Shown one piece after another: positions 46,916 through 59,700 of a stretch of DNA of 64,000 nucleotides (within the stretch, counting starts at the first letter, position 1; the number at the start of each line of letters is the position of its first letter). Under the pieces are notes generated by a model. It saw only the letters and a program-made list of their open reading frames with translations, searched no databases and was not told the DNA's origin. The stretch is from Eupeodes corollae (lineage: Eukaryota > Arthropoda > Insecta > Diptera > Syrphidae), in NCBI RefSeq assembly GCF_945859685.1, contig NC_079147.1:69656946-69720945 (forward strand), read 5' to 3'. Position numbers and translations under genes: made by a program.

Positions 46916-46989
46916 CGCTGCAATTTGACATCTGTCGAATTAAGTTGATGATCCAATTTTGTTGTCAGTTGAAAGTCTGACATTTATGA

Positions 46990-47211
46990 AAATGGATCGA
47001 TGAACTATCGCATACAAATTTTTAAAACATACTACAAAAATTGTGTTTCTGTCACAGCCACATATCGTGCTTTAAGAGGATGTTATGGCTTACATAATTG
47101 TCCAACTATGTAAGCAATTGGCAAAATTGTGAAGAAATTTAAAGAGTCTGGATTGTGTACAGATATCATCGTTTCCCTCGTAACCTTTAAGTGACAGTGT
47201 TGCCGAAAACC
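46990..47211 (+). pseudogene. Mariner transposase N-terminal fragment
   Basis: From 46990 the frame reads MDR, then NYRIQIFKTYYKNCVSVTAT, YRALRGCYGLHNCPTM, a stop, and AIGKIVKKFKESGLCTDI. This is the first helix-turn-helix region of a mariner transposase (compare FRALRLIYGLHNRPSEQTIN in the element at 13056). The coding sequence is cut at TGCCGAAAACC, where the LINE inserted, and resumes at 49219. Confidence 0.75.
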
Positions 47212-49207
47212 AAATCCGACAGATTCAGGCTGATTGATTTCGCTGCGGGGTGAGACGTTTTGGTAGCTAGTACGCAGTTCACACATCTTACTAGCCACAA
47301 GGGGACATGGAAATCTCCTGATCATTCAACTGTCAACCAGATTGATCGCATTGCGATTGACGCACGATACTTCTCCAGTAAACAGGATATCCGAACTTTC
47401 CGAGGGGCAAACATTGACTTGGACAACTACCTCGTTGTAGCCAAGGTACGGCTACGGATATCCCGGTCAAAGCCAAAACAAGAAAGCACTGTGAGAAGCT
47501 TTAGCTTTAGAGTCCTAAGTGTTTGCATTAAGCATTGAAAACCAGTGGCAACATTGCCTTGCAGCCATTAGAAATGCCGCCTCTGAAGTGCTAAGTTTCA
47601 CAGGGCCACAACAGCGAAACCCCTGGTTTAACAACGAATGTCGGCAAGCGCACGCAGCGAAACAAGAGGCATACAAAATGGTGCTGCAAAAGAGGACTAG
47701 AGCTGCTCGCGAGCTCTACGAGAAAAAAACAAAAGAGAGCACGAAAAGCGGGCGATCGAGGAGTGAGAGGGATGTCACAACAGGAATGAGGTTCGTACAT
47801 TTTACCAAAAGGTGAAAAAAACTTCCCAAAGGTACCACCCACGAACCGAAGCCTGTAAAGACGATTAGGGGAACATCATAGTAGAACAGCAGTTTATTTT
47901 GAGAATATGGAAAGAACACTTTTCCAAATTATATAACGGCGATGACGAACCGAATTCTTCTTTAAGGGAGATAGAACCACTCAATCAAGGCGACGCAGAT
48001 CAACAATTTCGCCTACCCGACCTAGACGAAGTGAAGATAGCTGTATCTAAACTGAAGTCAAACAAAGCTGCTGGACCGGACGGCATTGCTGCCGAACTAT
48101 TTAAAGCAGCAGGCGATGACTTGTATACGATAACTCATCTGTAAAATATGGTCGGAAGAAAGCATGCCCGATGAGTGGAATCTCAGCATAGTTTGCCAGA
48201 TACATAAAAAAGGAGACCCTCTAAATTGCGTCAACTACAGAGGCATCAGTCTCCTTAACAATGCATATTGGATCCTTTCTGCCGTATTATGTGAACGCCT
48301 GAAGCCGTTCGTCAACAACCTTATAGTTCCTTATCAGTGCGGCTTCAGACCAAGAAAGTCCACTATTGACCAAATATTCATACTACGTAGATCTTAGAAA
48401 AAGCCCCCAAAACTTCAAATCGATTCCCACCATCTCTTTATCGATTTTAAAGCCGCGTATTACAGCATCTGTAGAGAAGAGCTCTACAGAGCAATGTCTA
48501 GTTTTGGCATCCCTGTCAAACTTATCTGTTTGTGCAGAATGGAGATGGAGAATGCACGCTGCTCTATCACGGTTAAAAAAGATCTCACCGATGCATTTGA
48601 TGTCAAAAAAGGTTTTAGACAAGGCGATGCACTTTCATGCGACTTCTTCAACATTGTTCTGGAAAGAATTGTGCAAAACTCAGCCGTAAACACTAAAGGT
48701 ACAATCTTCCAAAGGTCCATTAAACTACTCATACATAATTGGAAGATAAAATCGTGATGTCAGTGGAGCGTTTTTGAGCATTGCGACGGAAGCGAAGAAG
48801 ATGGGTTTAGTGGTCAATGACGGCAAGACCGAGTAAATGCTGTCATCAAAAAAGGACATTGAACAACGACGTCTTTGACAAAACGCCACCGTGAACAGCT
48901 ATAACTTTAAGGTAATTATGGACTTTGTCTACCTAGGCACCGCTATTAATGCAGACAACGACACCAGCGCTGAAATCAAACGAAGAATAACTCTTGCAAA
49001 TCGCTGCTTCTTTGGACTTAGAAGGCAATTGAGAAGTAAATTCCTCTCTCGAGCATCTTAAATCACCACCTTTAAGAAACTCAGTATCCGGGTTCCCATA
49101 TATGGCGCTGAGGCCTGGACCCTGTCAAAGAAAGATGAGAACGTCTTAGGAAAAATTCTTCGGATGATCGGACTGTAGCTCCACCTTAAATAAGTAAGTG
49201 AGTAAGG
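47212..49207 (+). mobile_element. TAAG-tailed LINE, copy C (5' truncated, with target duplication)
   Basis: Starts inside the endonuclease region (THLTSHKGTWKSPDHSTVNQ). The reverse transcriptase follows: LREIEPLNQGDADQQFRLPD, SKLKSNKAAGPDGIAAELFK, MPDEWNLSIVCQIHKKGDPL, NCVNYRGISLLN, YQCGFRPRKSTIDQIF, AFDVKKGFRQGDALSCDFFN and IVLERIVQNSAVNTKGTIFQ. The YADD part is disrupted. It ends near 49207 with the tail TTAAATAAGTAAGTGAGTAAG. It is flanked by TGCCGAAAACC on both sides (47201-47211 and 49208-49218), so its limits are firm. Frames are broken at several points. Confidence 0.9.
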
Positions 49208-49218
49208 TGCCGAAAACC

Positions 49219-49720
49219 TAAATGTGTCAATTCTTCTCGGGAACTATTACTGTCTTACGGCATCCCGTATTTTGAATTTGGATCTACGCTTACATCCACA
49301 CAGAGTCCAGCTCACAGAATAACTAAAGCCAGCTGACCATTCATAATGTCGTAGATACGTCGAATGGGTGTTTGAACAATTGGCGTTTAACGGCGATTTT
49401 TCGAACAAAATTCTGTTCTGATCGGTGAGTATGTTTATGAACAAAATTGTCGTATTTGGCGTATTGAGAATCCTCAAGTAATTGAAAAGAGGTCGTTACA
49501 TCTACAAAAAGTCATTGTTTGTTGCGCTCTTTGGTCCGGAGCTGTGATTGGACCTTACCCTGTCGAAAAGGACAATGGAATGACTATCACCTTAAATTTG
49601 GAGCGTTATGGTCATTTGATAACCGACTTTCTTTTGCCAGCTATTGAAGAATATGACTTGGAAAATATGTGGTTTGAACAAGACGGCGCAACATGCTACA
49701 CAAGTCTTTCGGATGTAAAA
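49219..49720 (+). pseudogene. Mariner transposase central and C-terminal fragment
   Basis: Continues the mariner after the LINE: VYEQNCRIWRI near 49430, then IVCCALWSGAVIGPYPVEKD, LERYGHLITDFLLPAIEEYD and LENMWFEQDGATCYT, the last holding the second catalytic Asp. The first catalytic box is deleted (FSDEAHF expected after KILF), and the third Asp region is missing. Confidence 0.8.
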
Positions 49721-49858
49721 AAAAGGCATAAAAGGTCATTAAATTTAGATCTATCTTTAAAGTCGTTAATCATAACTTAACTCACATGTTGCTTTTAATG
49801 AACGGCTTTTTATGATTAAATTTGAGTACTTGGTACCCACTGATCACCTTCTATAAAA

Positions 49859-52371
49859 TATTACAAGTACTTAAGATTTGTCTGTCATTGCAAGAAACTC
49901 TTAAGTTCTGACGTGGTTATAGTTAATGAAGACTTAATTCGTCCAAAACTCTAGTATGATTCTCATACTTTTACGAGAATGTTTAAATAAACCACTTAGG
50001 TCCCTTCGAAGTATTTTATAATAGTTCTTAAAATTATGCACAACTTCTTTAAACTGGAAAATTTGTATCTCTTTCTATGTCGACACTACACGAATGTGGA
50101 ATATTTACCAATTATTGAAGTGTTTATTAATGATACATATCTGTTTATTAAACCCTTTTCAATTTCACAAAATTTCGCAATAATAGGCATCGCTTTTTAA
50201 GTGTTGTAAGTTATGAAATCTGTGACTTCTAAAAAATATATATTTTATAACTAAATCATCCAATTCGGCGTAGTTTCCGAGATTTACAGATTTGAACAAA
50301 ATATACCGTCGTAAACAGAAATGTTATTTTAGCAGAATTTTTAGTCCTCAGCAAACTAAATTCCAATTTCCAACTATTAAAAGGCTTTAAAGTACACATT
50401 GTTTCACTTCACAGTGTATTTCGCAAAAAGTAATTATTTAAAAAAACTTGTAAACACAATTTTTCATTAAAAAATGTGTTTCAGCCAAATAGTCTATTAG
50501 ATTCATGTAGGGGTAGGGGTTCAACATAATCATGTTTCCATGTTATTTTCAATTTTCCTCTTTATCTCTATCTCAACAAAATCCAAACAAAAAAAGAAAA
50601 TATCCCACATATTTCCATTTATCAAAATTTCGCAGACAGAAAACTCATTTCCGCAAATCATTTTCCATTTAATGTAAATCACTTTATATTCATGATGACT
50701 CACCTTCACCCCATCCCCCCTGCGATGATTCGATGATGGCCTGCTGATGGAGTTGTTTTTCTTTTCTACATAATAATATGTTTATATTTTACATATTTAC
50801 AGAACATATATCCACACCACCTACTGAGCTATTATTATATTTGTGTACTTGAACTCAATGAAAATTCACACAGTAGGACAATTCAAAGTGAAAATACAAC
50901 AAAAAAAGGAGAATTAGTTCCAAAGAACAAACATTAGGCACTTTTGAAAATCCAATTATTAGTTACTGACTTTTTTCTTTTTATTCTTCTGTGAATTTTG
51001 AAAGGGAAAAAGAGTGAGAGTTGAATTTTTTTTACCACCCGCTTTTTGAATGTATATCCTTCCAGTATATTAACATTGGCGAAAGTCCTCGTAACAAACA
51101 GAAAGGACTTTTCAAGGGGAAACACAGAGAGAACAGCAGAGAGAAGTACTTAACCAACACACCACGAATTGGCATAAAGTGGAAATTGTTGAAAGTTGAG
51201 CCTTGGTTTTGGTTGTTTGTGAAAAATTGAATCATAAAATATATTTTTATTTTTAGTATTTTGCAGAAGTACTTTACTTGCACTTATTCCTATCTGCAGA
51301 ATACAGTAGCGGATTTGATAGGAAATTATTTACAGTGAACTTTAGATAAAATTAAAGTTTTTTTTCATGCCTTAGTTGTAAGGTTGCAAATAACTATATC
51401 ACAATATAAATATTCTCAAAGATTGTTAACAAGGAGGAAGTACAACTTAAATATTAAACATTTTCAAATAATAAAATGTTTAATTCTTTGAATATCAAGA
51501 ATATAAATAGAGTCTTAAAGCAATTAATTCTTCTCCGTGATTAATTAAATTATTACGCAGAAACACTAATAATTCAAATTAGTTTTAATTGCATTGAGGA
51601 ATATTTTGAACTAAATTGACAAAAGTAATATAATTGTTTTTAAAACTACACTATAGTCTTTTTAACCCCAACTGAACGCTGTTTTCGGACAAAGTTTTCA
51701 TAAACCCGAAATACATTCACACCGAATAATTTAAAGCAAGTTTATAATGAAAGTATTATCATTACAATGGTAGCATTCAAAAATCATAACTTTAAAGTCG
51801 TATATAGCAAACCCTCGTATGGAATGAAAAGATGACTGGCAAGGTTCATCACGACGTTTCCAGAAATAATGAATTCTGACATTTAAGAAAATTGTGAAGG
51901 AATTTATAATTTATAAATTATAAATTAAGTTACTTTTTTCCTTAGATTTGTCGATATATTTCTAGACATTTTTGAAATATTATTTAACCACTAATTCTAA
52001 GTTTTATTTAAGTCCCTATAGTTGCCTAGACCTATCTTCACTGGTAATAATATTAATTTTGGGACACTTTTCATCGCAATGGTTTTGGTTTTTCTTTAGG
52101 CTTTTAATTTAAGTCAAATCCTGAATAGTACAAAATTGAACTTAATGTTTTAGGTTTTTGAAAAGTTCATTTTGAGATTCAAAATTTGATAAACAAATGT
52201 TCGTTTTGAAATCTAAAGAACTCGTTTGAATATTTCAAAACAGCGATTCATGACAGAAAAAAACAAAACATATTTTTGTCCATGTTTCTAAGGAACAAAA
52301 TTGAAATCAACACATCCTAAAAAAGCGTGGATGGAAAATACAAATTTGCAATTTTACATATAATTGATTGA
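49859..52371. other. AT-rich, mostly single-copy-looking DNA, no gene
   Basis: About 50500-51250 has fewer homopolymer runs and includes a CCCCATCCCCCCTGCGATGA stretch at 50711. The overlapping frames at 50934-51283 on both strands show no family resemblance. No known repeat identified. Confidence 0.35.
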
Positions 52372-55241
52372 ACTTACTTACTTACTTAAGGTGGCGTTAC
52401 AGTCCGGGGCGGACCTGGACCTCAACCAATATGCGTCTCCAGCCAGCTCGGTGCCTAGTAAGCTGTCTCCAGTTTCTCACGCCAAGTTGGTTGAGGTCTT
52501 CACCCACCTGAGAGCGCCACCTGAATCGCGGTCTTCATCTACGGCGCCGTCCCTCGGGGTTAGATTAGAAAACTTTCCTGGCTGGAGCGTTGATGTCCAT
52601 TTGCTCCATATGACCTAGCCATCTAAGCCGTTGGACTTTAATTCTGCTAACTAGGTCAGTGCCGCTGTACAGCCCGTACAGTTCGTCGATATACATATCT
52701 TCTCCTCCATTCTCCATCTTTGCATACGGGACCAAAAAAATCCCGAAGAAATTTTCTCTCGAAGCATCCTAAGACACTCTCATCTTTCTTTGACAGGGTC
52801 CAGGCCTCAGCGCCATAAATGAGAACCGGGATGATGAGTGTCTTATAGATGGTGATTTTAGATGCTCGAGAGAGCACTTTACTTCTCAATTGCCTTCTAA
52901 GTTCAAAAAATCAGCGATTTGCAAGAGTTATTCTTTGTTTAATTTCAGCACTGGTGTCGTTGTCTGTGTTAAAAGCGGTGCCTAGGTAGACAAAGTCATG
53001 AACTACCTCAAAGTTATAGCTGTCCATGGTGACGTTTTGTCCAAGACGTCGTCGTTCAGTGTCCTTTTTTGATGACATCATATACTTGGTCTTGCCCTCA
53101 TTGACCACTTAATGCAATGCTCAAAAACGCTCCACTGACATCACGCTTTGATCTTCCAATTATGTCAATATCATCTGCGTATCCGAGTAATTGGATGGAT
53201 TTTTGGAAGATTATGCCTCTAGTGTTGACGGGTGAGTTTTGCACAAGAAGTCGCATGACAGTGCATCGCCTTGTCTAAAACCTTTTTTGACATCAAATGC
53301 ATCGGTAAGATCTTTTCCGACCTTGATAGAGCAGCGTGCATTCTCCATCGTCATTCTGCACAAACGGATAAGTTTGACAGGGATGCCAAAACTAGACATT
53401 GCTCGGTAGAGCTCTTCCCTATAGATGCTGTCATACGCGGCTTTAAAATCGATAAAGAGATGGTGGGTATCGATTTGAAGCTCCTGGGTTTTTCCAAGAT
53501 CTGCCGTAGTGTGAATATTTGGTCGATAGTGAACTTTCCTGGTCTGAAGGCACACTGATAAGGACTAATCAGGTTGTTGACGAATGGCTTCAGACGTTCA
53601 CATAATACGGCAGAGAGGATCTTATATGCAATGTTAAGGAGACTGATGCCTCTGTAGTTGGCGCAGTTTAGAGGGTCTCCTTTCTTATGTATCGGGCACA
53701 CTATGCTGAGATTCCACTCATCGGGCATGCTTTCTTCCGAGCTGTTTTGCAGATGAGTTGGTGCATACTCCCTACCAAGTCATCGTCTGCTGCTTTGAAT
53801 AGTTCGGCAGTGATGCCTTCAGCTTCAGCAACTTTGTTTGAGTATCTTCACTTCGTCAAGGTCGGGTAGGCGGAATTGTTGATCTGCGTCGCCGAGCTAG
53901 AGTGGTTCTATCTCCCTTAAAGCGGAATTCGGTTCGTCATCGCCTTTATATAATTTGGAGAAGTGATCTTTCTATATTCTCAGCATCGACTGCGGTTCTA
54001 CTACGATGTTCCCCTGATCTTATTTACACGCTTCGGTTCTTGGGTGCTAAATTTGGGAGGTTTTTTTTTACCTTTTGGTAAAATTAACGAACCTCATTCC
54101 TGTTGTGACATTGATCTATCTCCTCGATCGCGCACTTCTCGTGCTCTCTTTTTTTCATCTAAGAATCCGGTGTATCTCTTCCTCTTTTGCTAGCACAGCA
54201 GCTCCGGTCCTTCTGTGCAGAGCCATTTTGTTGCTTCGCTGCGTGCGCTTGCCGGCATTTGTCGTCAAACCAGGGGCTTCGCTGTTGTGGCCGTGTGAAG
54301 GCTAGCACTTTAGAGGAGGCATCTCTGATGGCTGCAAGGCAATGTTGCCACTGGTTTTCAATGCTTAATGCAGGCAGCATATTACTCCTTAACAGGTTAC
54401 TAGAGATTCGATCGCAAAAAGGACATGGCAGTCTCTTTCGATTGTAGCCGTCTAACGTCGAAACTTCTCACAATACTTCCTTGTTTTGGCTTGGACCGGT
54501 GTATCCGTAGCCGTAGGGCTACAACGAGGTAGTGATCTGAGTCAATGTTGCCCCTCGAAATGTTCGGACATCCTGTTTACTGGAGAAGTGTCGTGCGTCG
54601 ATCGCAATGGTGTCAATCTGGTTGATAGTTGATTGATCAGGAGATTTCCATGTCACCTTGTGGATATTAAGATGTGTGAACTGCGTAATAGCTACCAGAA
54701 CGTCTCGCCATGCAGTGAAATCGATCAGGCTGAATACGTTGACGGAGGTGGAGTTGTGCAGGCTTTATCTCCCGATTGTGACACCAAAGATGTCTCCTCT
54801 TTCTAGCTTGGCGTTAACATCTCCCGGTGCCCGGTCGATCCCATCGCACTTCTTGGATGGCCTTGCTTTGCCTTGCAGCAGTTTAGGGCTTCTGCTACTT
54901 GTTCGGCAGCACATGGTATGTTAAGGGACCTAACATTCCACATAAAGATCCGAAGTTCGCCGTCCTTATTTCGTTTGCGTGATTTGTCAACAGTAAATCC
55001 GTCCGTATCCGAGGCTTGTTGGTGCTTCGCAACTAAGGTATTTTTTGAAGCCAAACTCATATTATCAGCCGTTTGATCGTGTGATCTAGTCGTTCATTAA
55101 AATGAAATGAATTAATTAGAAATTAGATTAAATCGAAAGAAAAAATTTAAAGCCACTGCTATATTGGACGTAGTCTTATCTTGAGGTCATTATTTTCATA
55201 TCTTTTTTCAACATTTGTGACTGTATTTCGATGAATACCGA
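52372..55241 (-). mobile_element. TAAG-tailed LINE, copy B (longest, reaches the 5' end)
   Basis: The 3' end at 52376 carries the TTAAGTAAGTAAGTAAG tail (minus strand). Going 5'-ward: TIYKTLIIPVLIYGAEAWTL, VYLGTAFNTDNDTSAEIKQR, GFRQGDALSCDF, LFIDFKAAYDSIYREELYRA, CANYRGISLLNIAYKILSAV and MPDEWNLSIVCPIHKKGDPL. Then come an endonuclease region with most of its middle deleted (DVNAKLERGDIFGVTIGR) and the N-terminus MSLASKNTLVAKHQQASDTD, then KDGELRIFMWNVRSLNIPCA. The ATG at 55060 is the best start for the endonuclease-polymerase protein. Several frameshifts and deletions exist, so it is dead. It is the only copy with a visible N-terminus and leader, and that leader is duplicated (55038-55445). 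Confidence 0.88.
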
Positions 55242-55445
55242 GTATTTTTTGAAGCCAAACTCATATTATCAGCCGTTTGATCGTGTGATCTAGTCGTTCA
55301 TTAAAATGAAATGAATTAATTAGAAATTAGATTAAATCGAAAGAAAAAATTTAAAGCCACTGCTATATTGGACGTAGTCTTATCTTGAGGTCATTATTTT
55401 CATATCTTTTTTCAACATTTGTGACTGTATTTCGATGAATACCGA
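55038..55445. repeat. Perfect 204-bp tandem duplication
   Basis: Positions 55038-55241 and 55242-55445 appear identical base for base (two 204-bp units, from GTATTTTTTGAAGCCAAACT to TTTCGATGAATACCGA). On the minus strand each unit holds the LINE leader and the start codon region (ATGAGTTTGGCTTCAAAAAA). The second unit runs from the start region directly into the next leader. Confidence 0.93.
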
Positions 55446-55446
55446 G

Positions 55447-56497
55447 AAATGTGAACAATTTAGAAATTTGTTTTCAGTCGTCATTCTATTCGTGTTGGAG
55501 TGAAAAACCAAATCAAAAATAAATCATTTGACATCTGACAAAATGGCCGTTAATATTCCTGTTGTCAATTTAACATTCTATTCCTCTCAAAAAAAAACAC
55601 TCGTTGATTGTTTTGATTGGACTAAATTTATTGTTGACAAATTTTGACACCTAGAAGTTGTTTTTTTTTTTTAACGCAAAACATGAAACAAGTTTTCAAG
55701 TTTAAAAAAAAAAATGTAACTAGTGGGTTGGAACTATGACTTTAACACTTAACAATTAACTACATAGCACTCATGCGGGACAGTTTCTAGGACACCTCTT
55801 CAATTTATTTCCGGCATCAACATTGCCACCAGCAATTGCATTAGGCGTTCCAAGGTCCTGGAAATATTGAAATCTCCTATCGCATTTCGGAAGCATTTTC
55901 ATAGACCTTGACTGTGCACACAATCATTTAATTTTTGTTTGGCACTAAGCCAAAACACCATAAACACCTAGATTCGTTTAAGTTTCCTGCTTAATCCATC
56001 CCTGCTCCTCTAAAACTGTATGATAATAAAACGATTTATATTTTGGGCCAAAGAGAAAAAAAAAGAATTGTCATTCAGATTGGAAGAAGTTTTACGTTAC
56101 AATGAAGGCAAGTACCAACGTCGTCGTCGGTATCAGAATTTCGTGTAGGCACCTATCTTTTACCTAGTGCAAGCTCCTAAACATAACGACGATGGAATTT
56201 TCTTATAGCTACCTCTCATCGTGTATAACATTTTTATCTCTACACAAAACGCGACAAGGCATTTTGAAGATTTCTTGCCAGTTGCCAATAAGGACCCAGC
56301 AAGCGAACGCAACGCCCGCCATCAAGCTAATATCGTGCGGTACCTATACTTTAAGTGCTTTCCTTCATTATACTCAACTTCAAGTGAGCTATGGTATGGT
56401 ATGGAATTTATTTTTTGTACCTTCTCAATTCAGGTACATTGTTGGTTTTTATATGTGTCCTACGTGACGTCTCAACTTTATGGTGTTTTCCTTTTTA
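55447..56497. other. Single-copy-looking DNA, no gene recognised
   Basis: Two overlapping frames at 56192-56529 (+) share DNA in different frames and resemble nothing known. About 55740-56180 is less AT-rich than average and could be host single-copy sequence. Confidence 0.35.
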
Positions 56498-56980
56498 CAG
56501 GGTGGGTCAAAAGTGATTTAATAATTTGAAATGATAACTTTTAAAGATTCAATTTTATAGTAGTAAATAATTTTTAGTTAGAATCACAGAGTATGATTTA
56601 TGGAGATTTTTATGGACTAAGTATAGAGTATGATTTCCCTCAAATGAGCACAAACTTCATGGACACAAAGCTTAAAGCCTTTTCCATTTTTTAGGACATG
56701 CGGTCGGTCTGTATTTCTCTCCTCTGGGAGAAAGTAATGGAAGTATTTACGAAAACTATATTATTTATATAACCCTACAGATCAACATTCTGGTGAAGTC
56801 AGATCCGGAAAACAGGCCAATTAAATCTTGAACATTTGAAACTATTCGGAAGCCGAAAAACCTGCAAAAGAAACTCTTTCTTGAGAATCTTCGGACACCA
56901 ATCCTTGAATTAATTGTAAAAATGTGAAAAACCGAATAGTTATTATCAACAAGTTAAATAGAAGTTTTTGACCCACCCTG
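56498..56980 (-). mobile_element. Internally deleted mariner-type element with CAGGGTGGGTCAAAA ends
   Basis: The first 15 bases, CAGGGTGGGTCAAAA, recur inverted at 56966-56980, and TA precedes the left end. Length about 483 bp. Minus-strand frames show a remnant around GYINNIVFVNT preceded by a WPVFRSDFT-like piece. This corresponds to the WPPRSPDLTPLDF...WGYIKNIVF region of mariner-group transposases, heavily decayed. Neither catalytic nor DNA-binding parts survive. Confidence 0.65.
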
Positions 56981-58525
56981 TGTATTTATGTTGTAAGTGA
57001 ACTAAGCCAGGTATTAAGAATTCAATAAGGGTGTTGAGGTATTCTGATTTTTTTCTCCATACAATAAAATATAATGTATGTATGGCAACGATGTGATTAT
57101 TTATTTTTTGAATATAGGAAGAAGAATTTGTTCCCGAAAAAATGCTTTAAATTATTACTATAAGCTCAATATAAATGAATCATGATTTATTAAATTTAAT
57201 AAAGCAGAATTCATTTGCTTTCGCATATTTTTAAGATCTGGGAAAGAATAATTTAATTAAAAAATTCTTAAAATTTACTCAATATACTCGTATACTCGTT
57301 CGTAGGTCTAGATGAATATTCAACCCACCTCTTGATTGTGTATAATAATAAAATCAAATTATTCCCCAGTTGGTCTTCTGATGGAAGCACAGAAAAATAC
57401 AACAATTGAAGTTACAGGATAGAGAACGTCCAAAGGACTTGAGGAAAAAAGGTAACAGAGAACAAAATGGAGCATCTACTTCCTGAACACAGACAAAACA
57501 AAAAGGTTCAAATCTAAGTATTTTCAAAATTAATTTAAAATAACAAAACAAGTTTTTTAGGGAGATATATTAAATTTTCCCTTGTCTCAGGACTCTCATC
57601 AAATTCGTTCTTGTTACAATACACAAAACACATACATACTCCTATACAGAGATACTTGTATACATCCGATTAACTTAGATCAAAGATTCAATTTATTCAT
57701 ATGTTGCTCTAGTATCCACTCAATCACACACCACAATGACAGCATAACTTATTGGTTTTTGAGTTCTGAGGGTAGCAGTGGGAATTGGAAACGAGTACGA
57801 GACAAAAACCATTGAACATTTCCGGTTCAGTGATGTTTTAAAAAAAAGAGGAAATTGACAAACAAAGTGAGATATAAATATATGTACACAAATCATTTCC
57901 CATATCCATCAGGACCAAAAACTAGGGGAGGATCCTTTTTGGCACATATAAACTTACATATGCATAGACATGAAATCGGTTGTCAGTTTAGAGTTTACCC
58001 TTTTTCCATGATATGAGCAAGGTTAAGTTGAATTTTTGCTTTAGAGGCAATCAGTTCATGGAAAAAAAGGATTTTTTCTTATTGTCAAATGTGTATACCA
58101 ATAATTGGCTAATGTTTATACCAATTGTATAGATTCCTTATTTGACCAAAAAAGAAGAGATTTGCAGGATCAGTAGTCAAATCTATTTTTTGTCAATTAA
58201 ATGTCGGGTAAAGTCTTTGTTTCCAAAAATCATAATACAGGTTAAAAAAGGTGTTCTATTCGAGTAACATTCAGTACACTTTGTCCATTTTTCTGTTGCT
58301 GTAATCAGAAATTAAGCCCAGTGTGGTAAATTAATTTGAAACTAGCAATGAAATAGCTATTCGACGATAGTTTTACTTTACGTAAGACGATAATTGTCAA
58401 AGTCAAAACGATATCGTTGGCATGATAGCTAAAAAGGTATCGTCTGTCATTATTTTTTAAATTTAGCTTAGAAAATTGAAGTAAAAATGTTTCGGAGTAA
58501 TTTTACAAAGTAAAAAAGAAAACTA
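56981..58525. other. AT-rich DNA, no gene recognised
   Basis: Short frames only (57354-57815), no family resemblance and no repeat recognised. Confidence 0.4.
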
Positions 58526-59700
58526 GAAAAGAGGCTGATAACTTCCCATCCCGTCTGTCGATTTGTCTCGCTTAATAGTTTGTAGGTTTTCGTGTTAAGT
58601 TAAAATAGTTGTCAAACATTTTAAAAATACCAACAATATTTTCCATATAAAGAAATAGTTTAGTTTGAAAATCTAGTTTCGTAAAATAGATTTTTAGTCA
58701 AAAACAAATGTTTACCAACTTTAGCAGAATTTCTTAAATTTTTATAAATTGGATGAATGAAATTAATTTGAGAGATATTAAGAACCGAACATCAATTCTT
58801 ACCAAATTTGCCTACTACTTTTTGTAGACTTTATTTTTTTATGAAAAAACGGACTGTTGGATTTTTATACAAAATTTAGTGAATGTCAACAATATTTTCT
58901 CTGAGAAAAAGTAAGTTTAAGGCCAATATTTTTTATTTTTGAAAAAAGATATTTGAGTCAAAATTAATTTTTTACCAAGTTTTAGTATTGTTTTTTCTTT
59001 ATGTTTTTATTTTTTGTAAAAAATACCTTTCAATTCGATTTTTCCATAATTTTACTGTATGTTGACAACAATAATTTTTAAAAGGTTAAATTAGATTCAA
59101 TCCCAAATCTATAGGTTTTGAAAAGCTATTAAAGCCGAAAATGAATTTTAACAAACTTTGAGTAAAGTTTTTCTTAGGTTTTTTTTATAAAAAAAACTGT
59201 CAATTTGATTTTTCTCAACATTTTACGAGATGTTAAATACGTCTTTTTTCGTTGCACAAAATTGTTTTGGAGATAAAATCATTTTTTATTCGTAAAATTT
59301 TCGAGGTGACAAAAATATACCGGTTTGGAATCACGTTACAATATATGTATAAGTAATATAAAATTTATTTCAAGTCTCAAACAAAAATTTTCACCTGTTT
59401 TTTAAATTGCTTTATTAAAAAAAAAACACAACCTCAACTTTTTTGAAAGTTCTTCCTGCATCTTTCTACATTATTATCTATACCTATAACAAAATTTATT
59501 TGAAGTCGATATCTCTACTGGTTCTTGAGCTATGGACGACGAAAAAAACGTAGCGAACGTACAGACGTACGTACACACGCACACACAGACATCTTTCTAA
59601 AAATCATTTATTTCCACTCTAGGAAACGTGGAGAAATGTCAAAATTTTTAATTCGACAAATCGGACCCCTTACAATTACATCCTATGGGAAGATACAAAA
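58526..59700 (+). repeat. Family A non-coding repeat, copy with both ends
   Basis: Starts AAAAGAGGCTGATAACTTCC (the GGGATGCGACCCACA part is deleted). It continues with TCCCGTCTGTCGATTTGTCT and the usual interior, and ends CATCCTATGGGAAGATACAA. The right block is well kept: GGTTCTTGAGCTATGGACGA, CGTACAGACGTACGTACACA and CATCTTTCTAAAAATCA. At about 1175 bp it is one of the longest copies. Confidence 0.82.

Larger units (their letters stand above)
46870..49858 (+). mobile_element. Mariner element split by a TAAG-tailed LINE, approximate limits
   Basis: Two mariner pieces on the + strand flank a LINE that carries an 11-bp target duplication (47201-47211 and 49208-49218). The ends of the mariner are uncertain: AAAAGGTAACACTTTATAAG at about 46871 and, reverse complemented, AGAAGGTGATCAGTGGGTAC near 49852 are only loosely alike. 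Confidence 0.6.
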
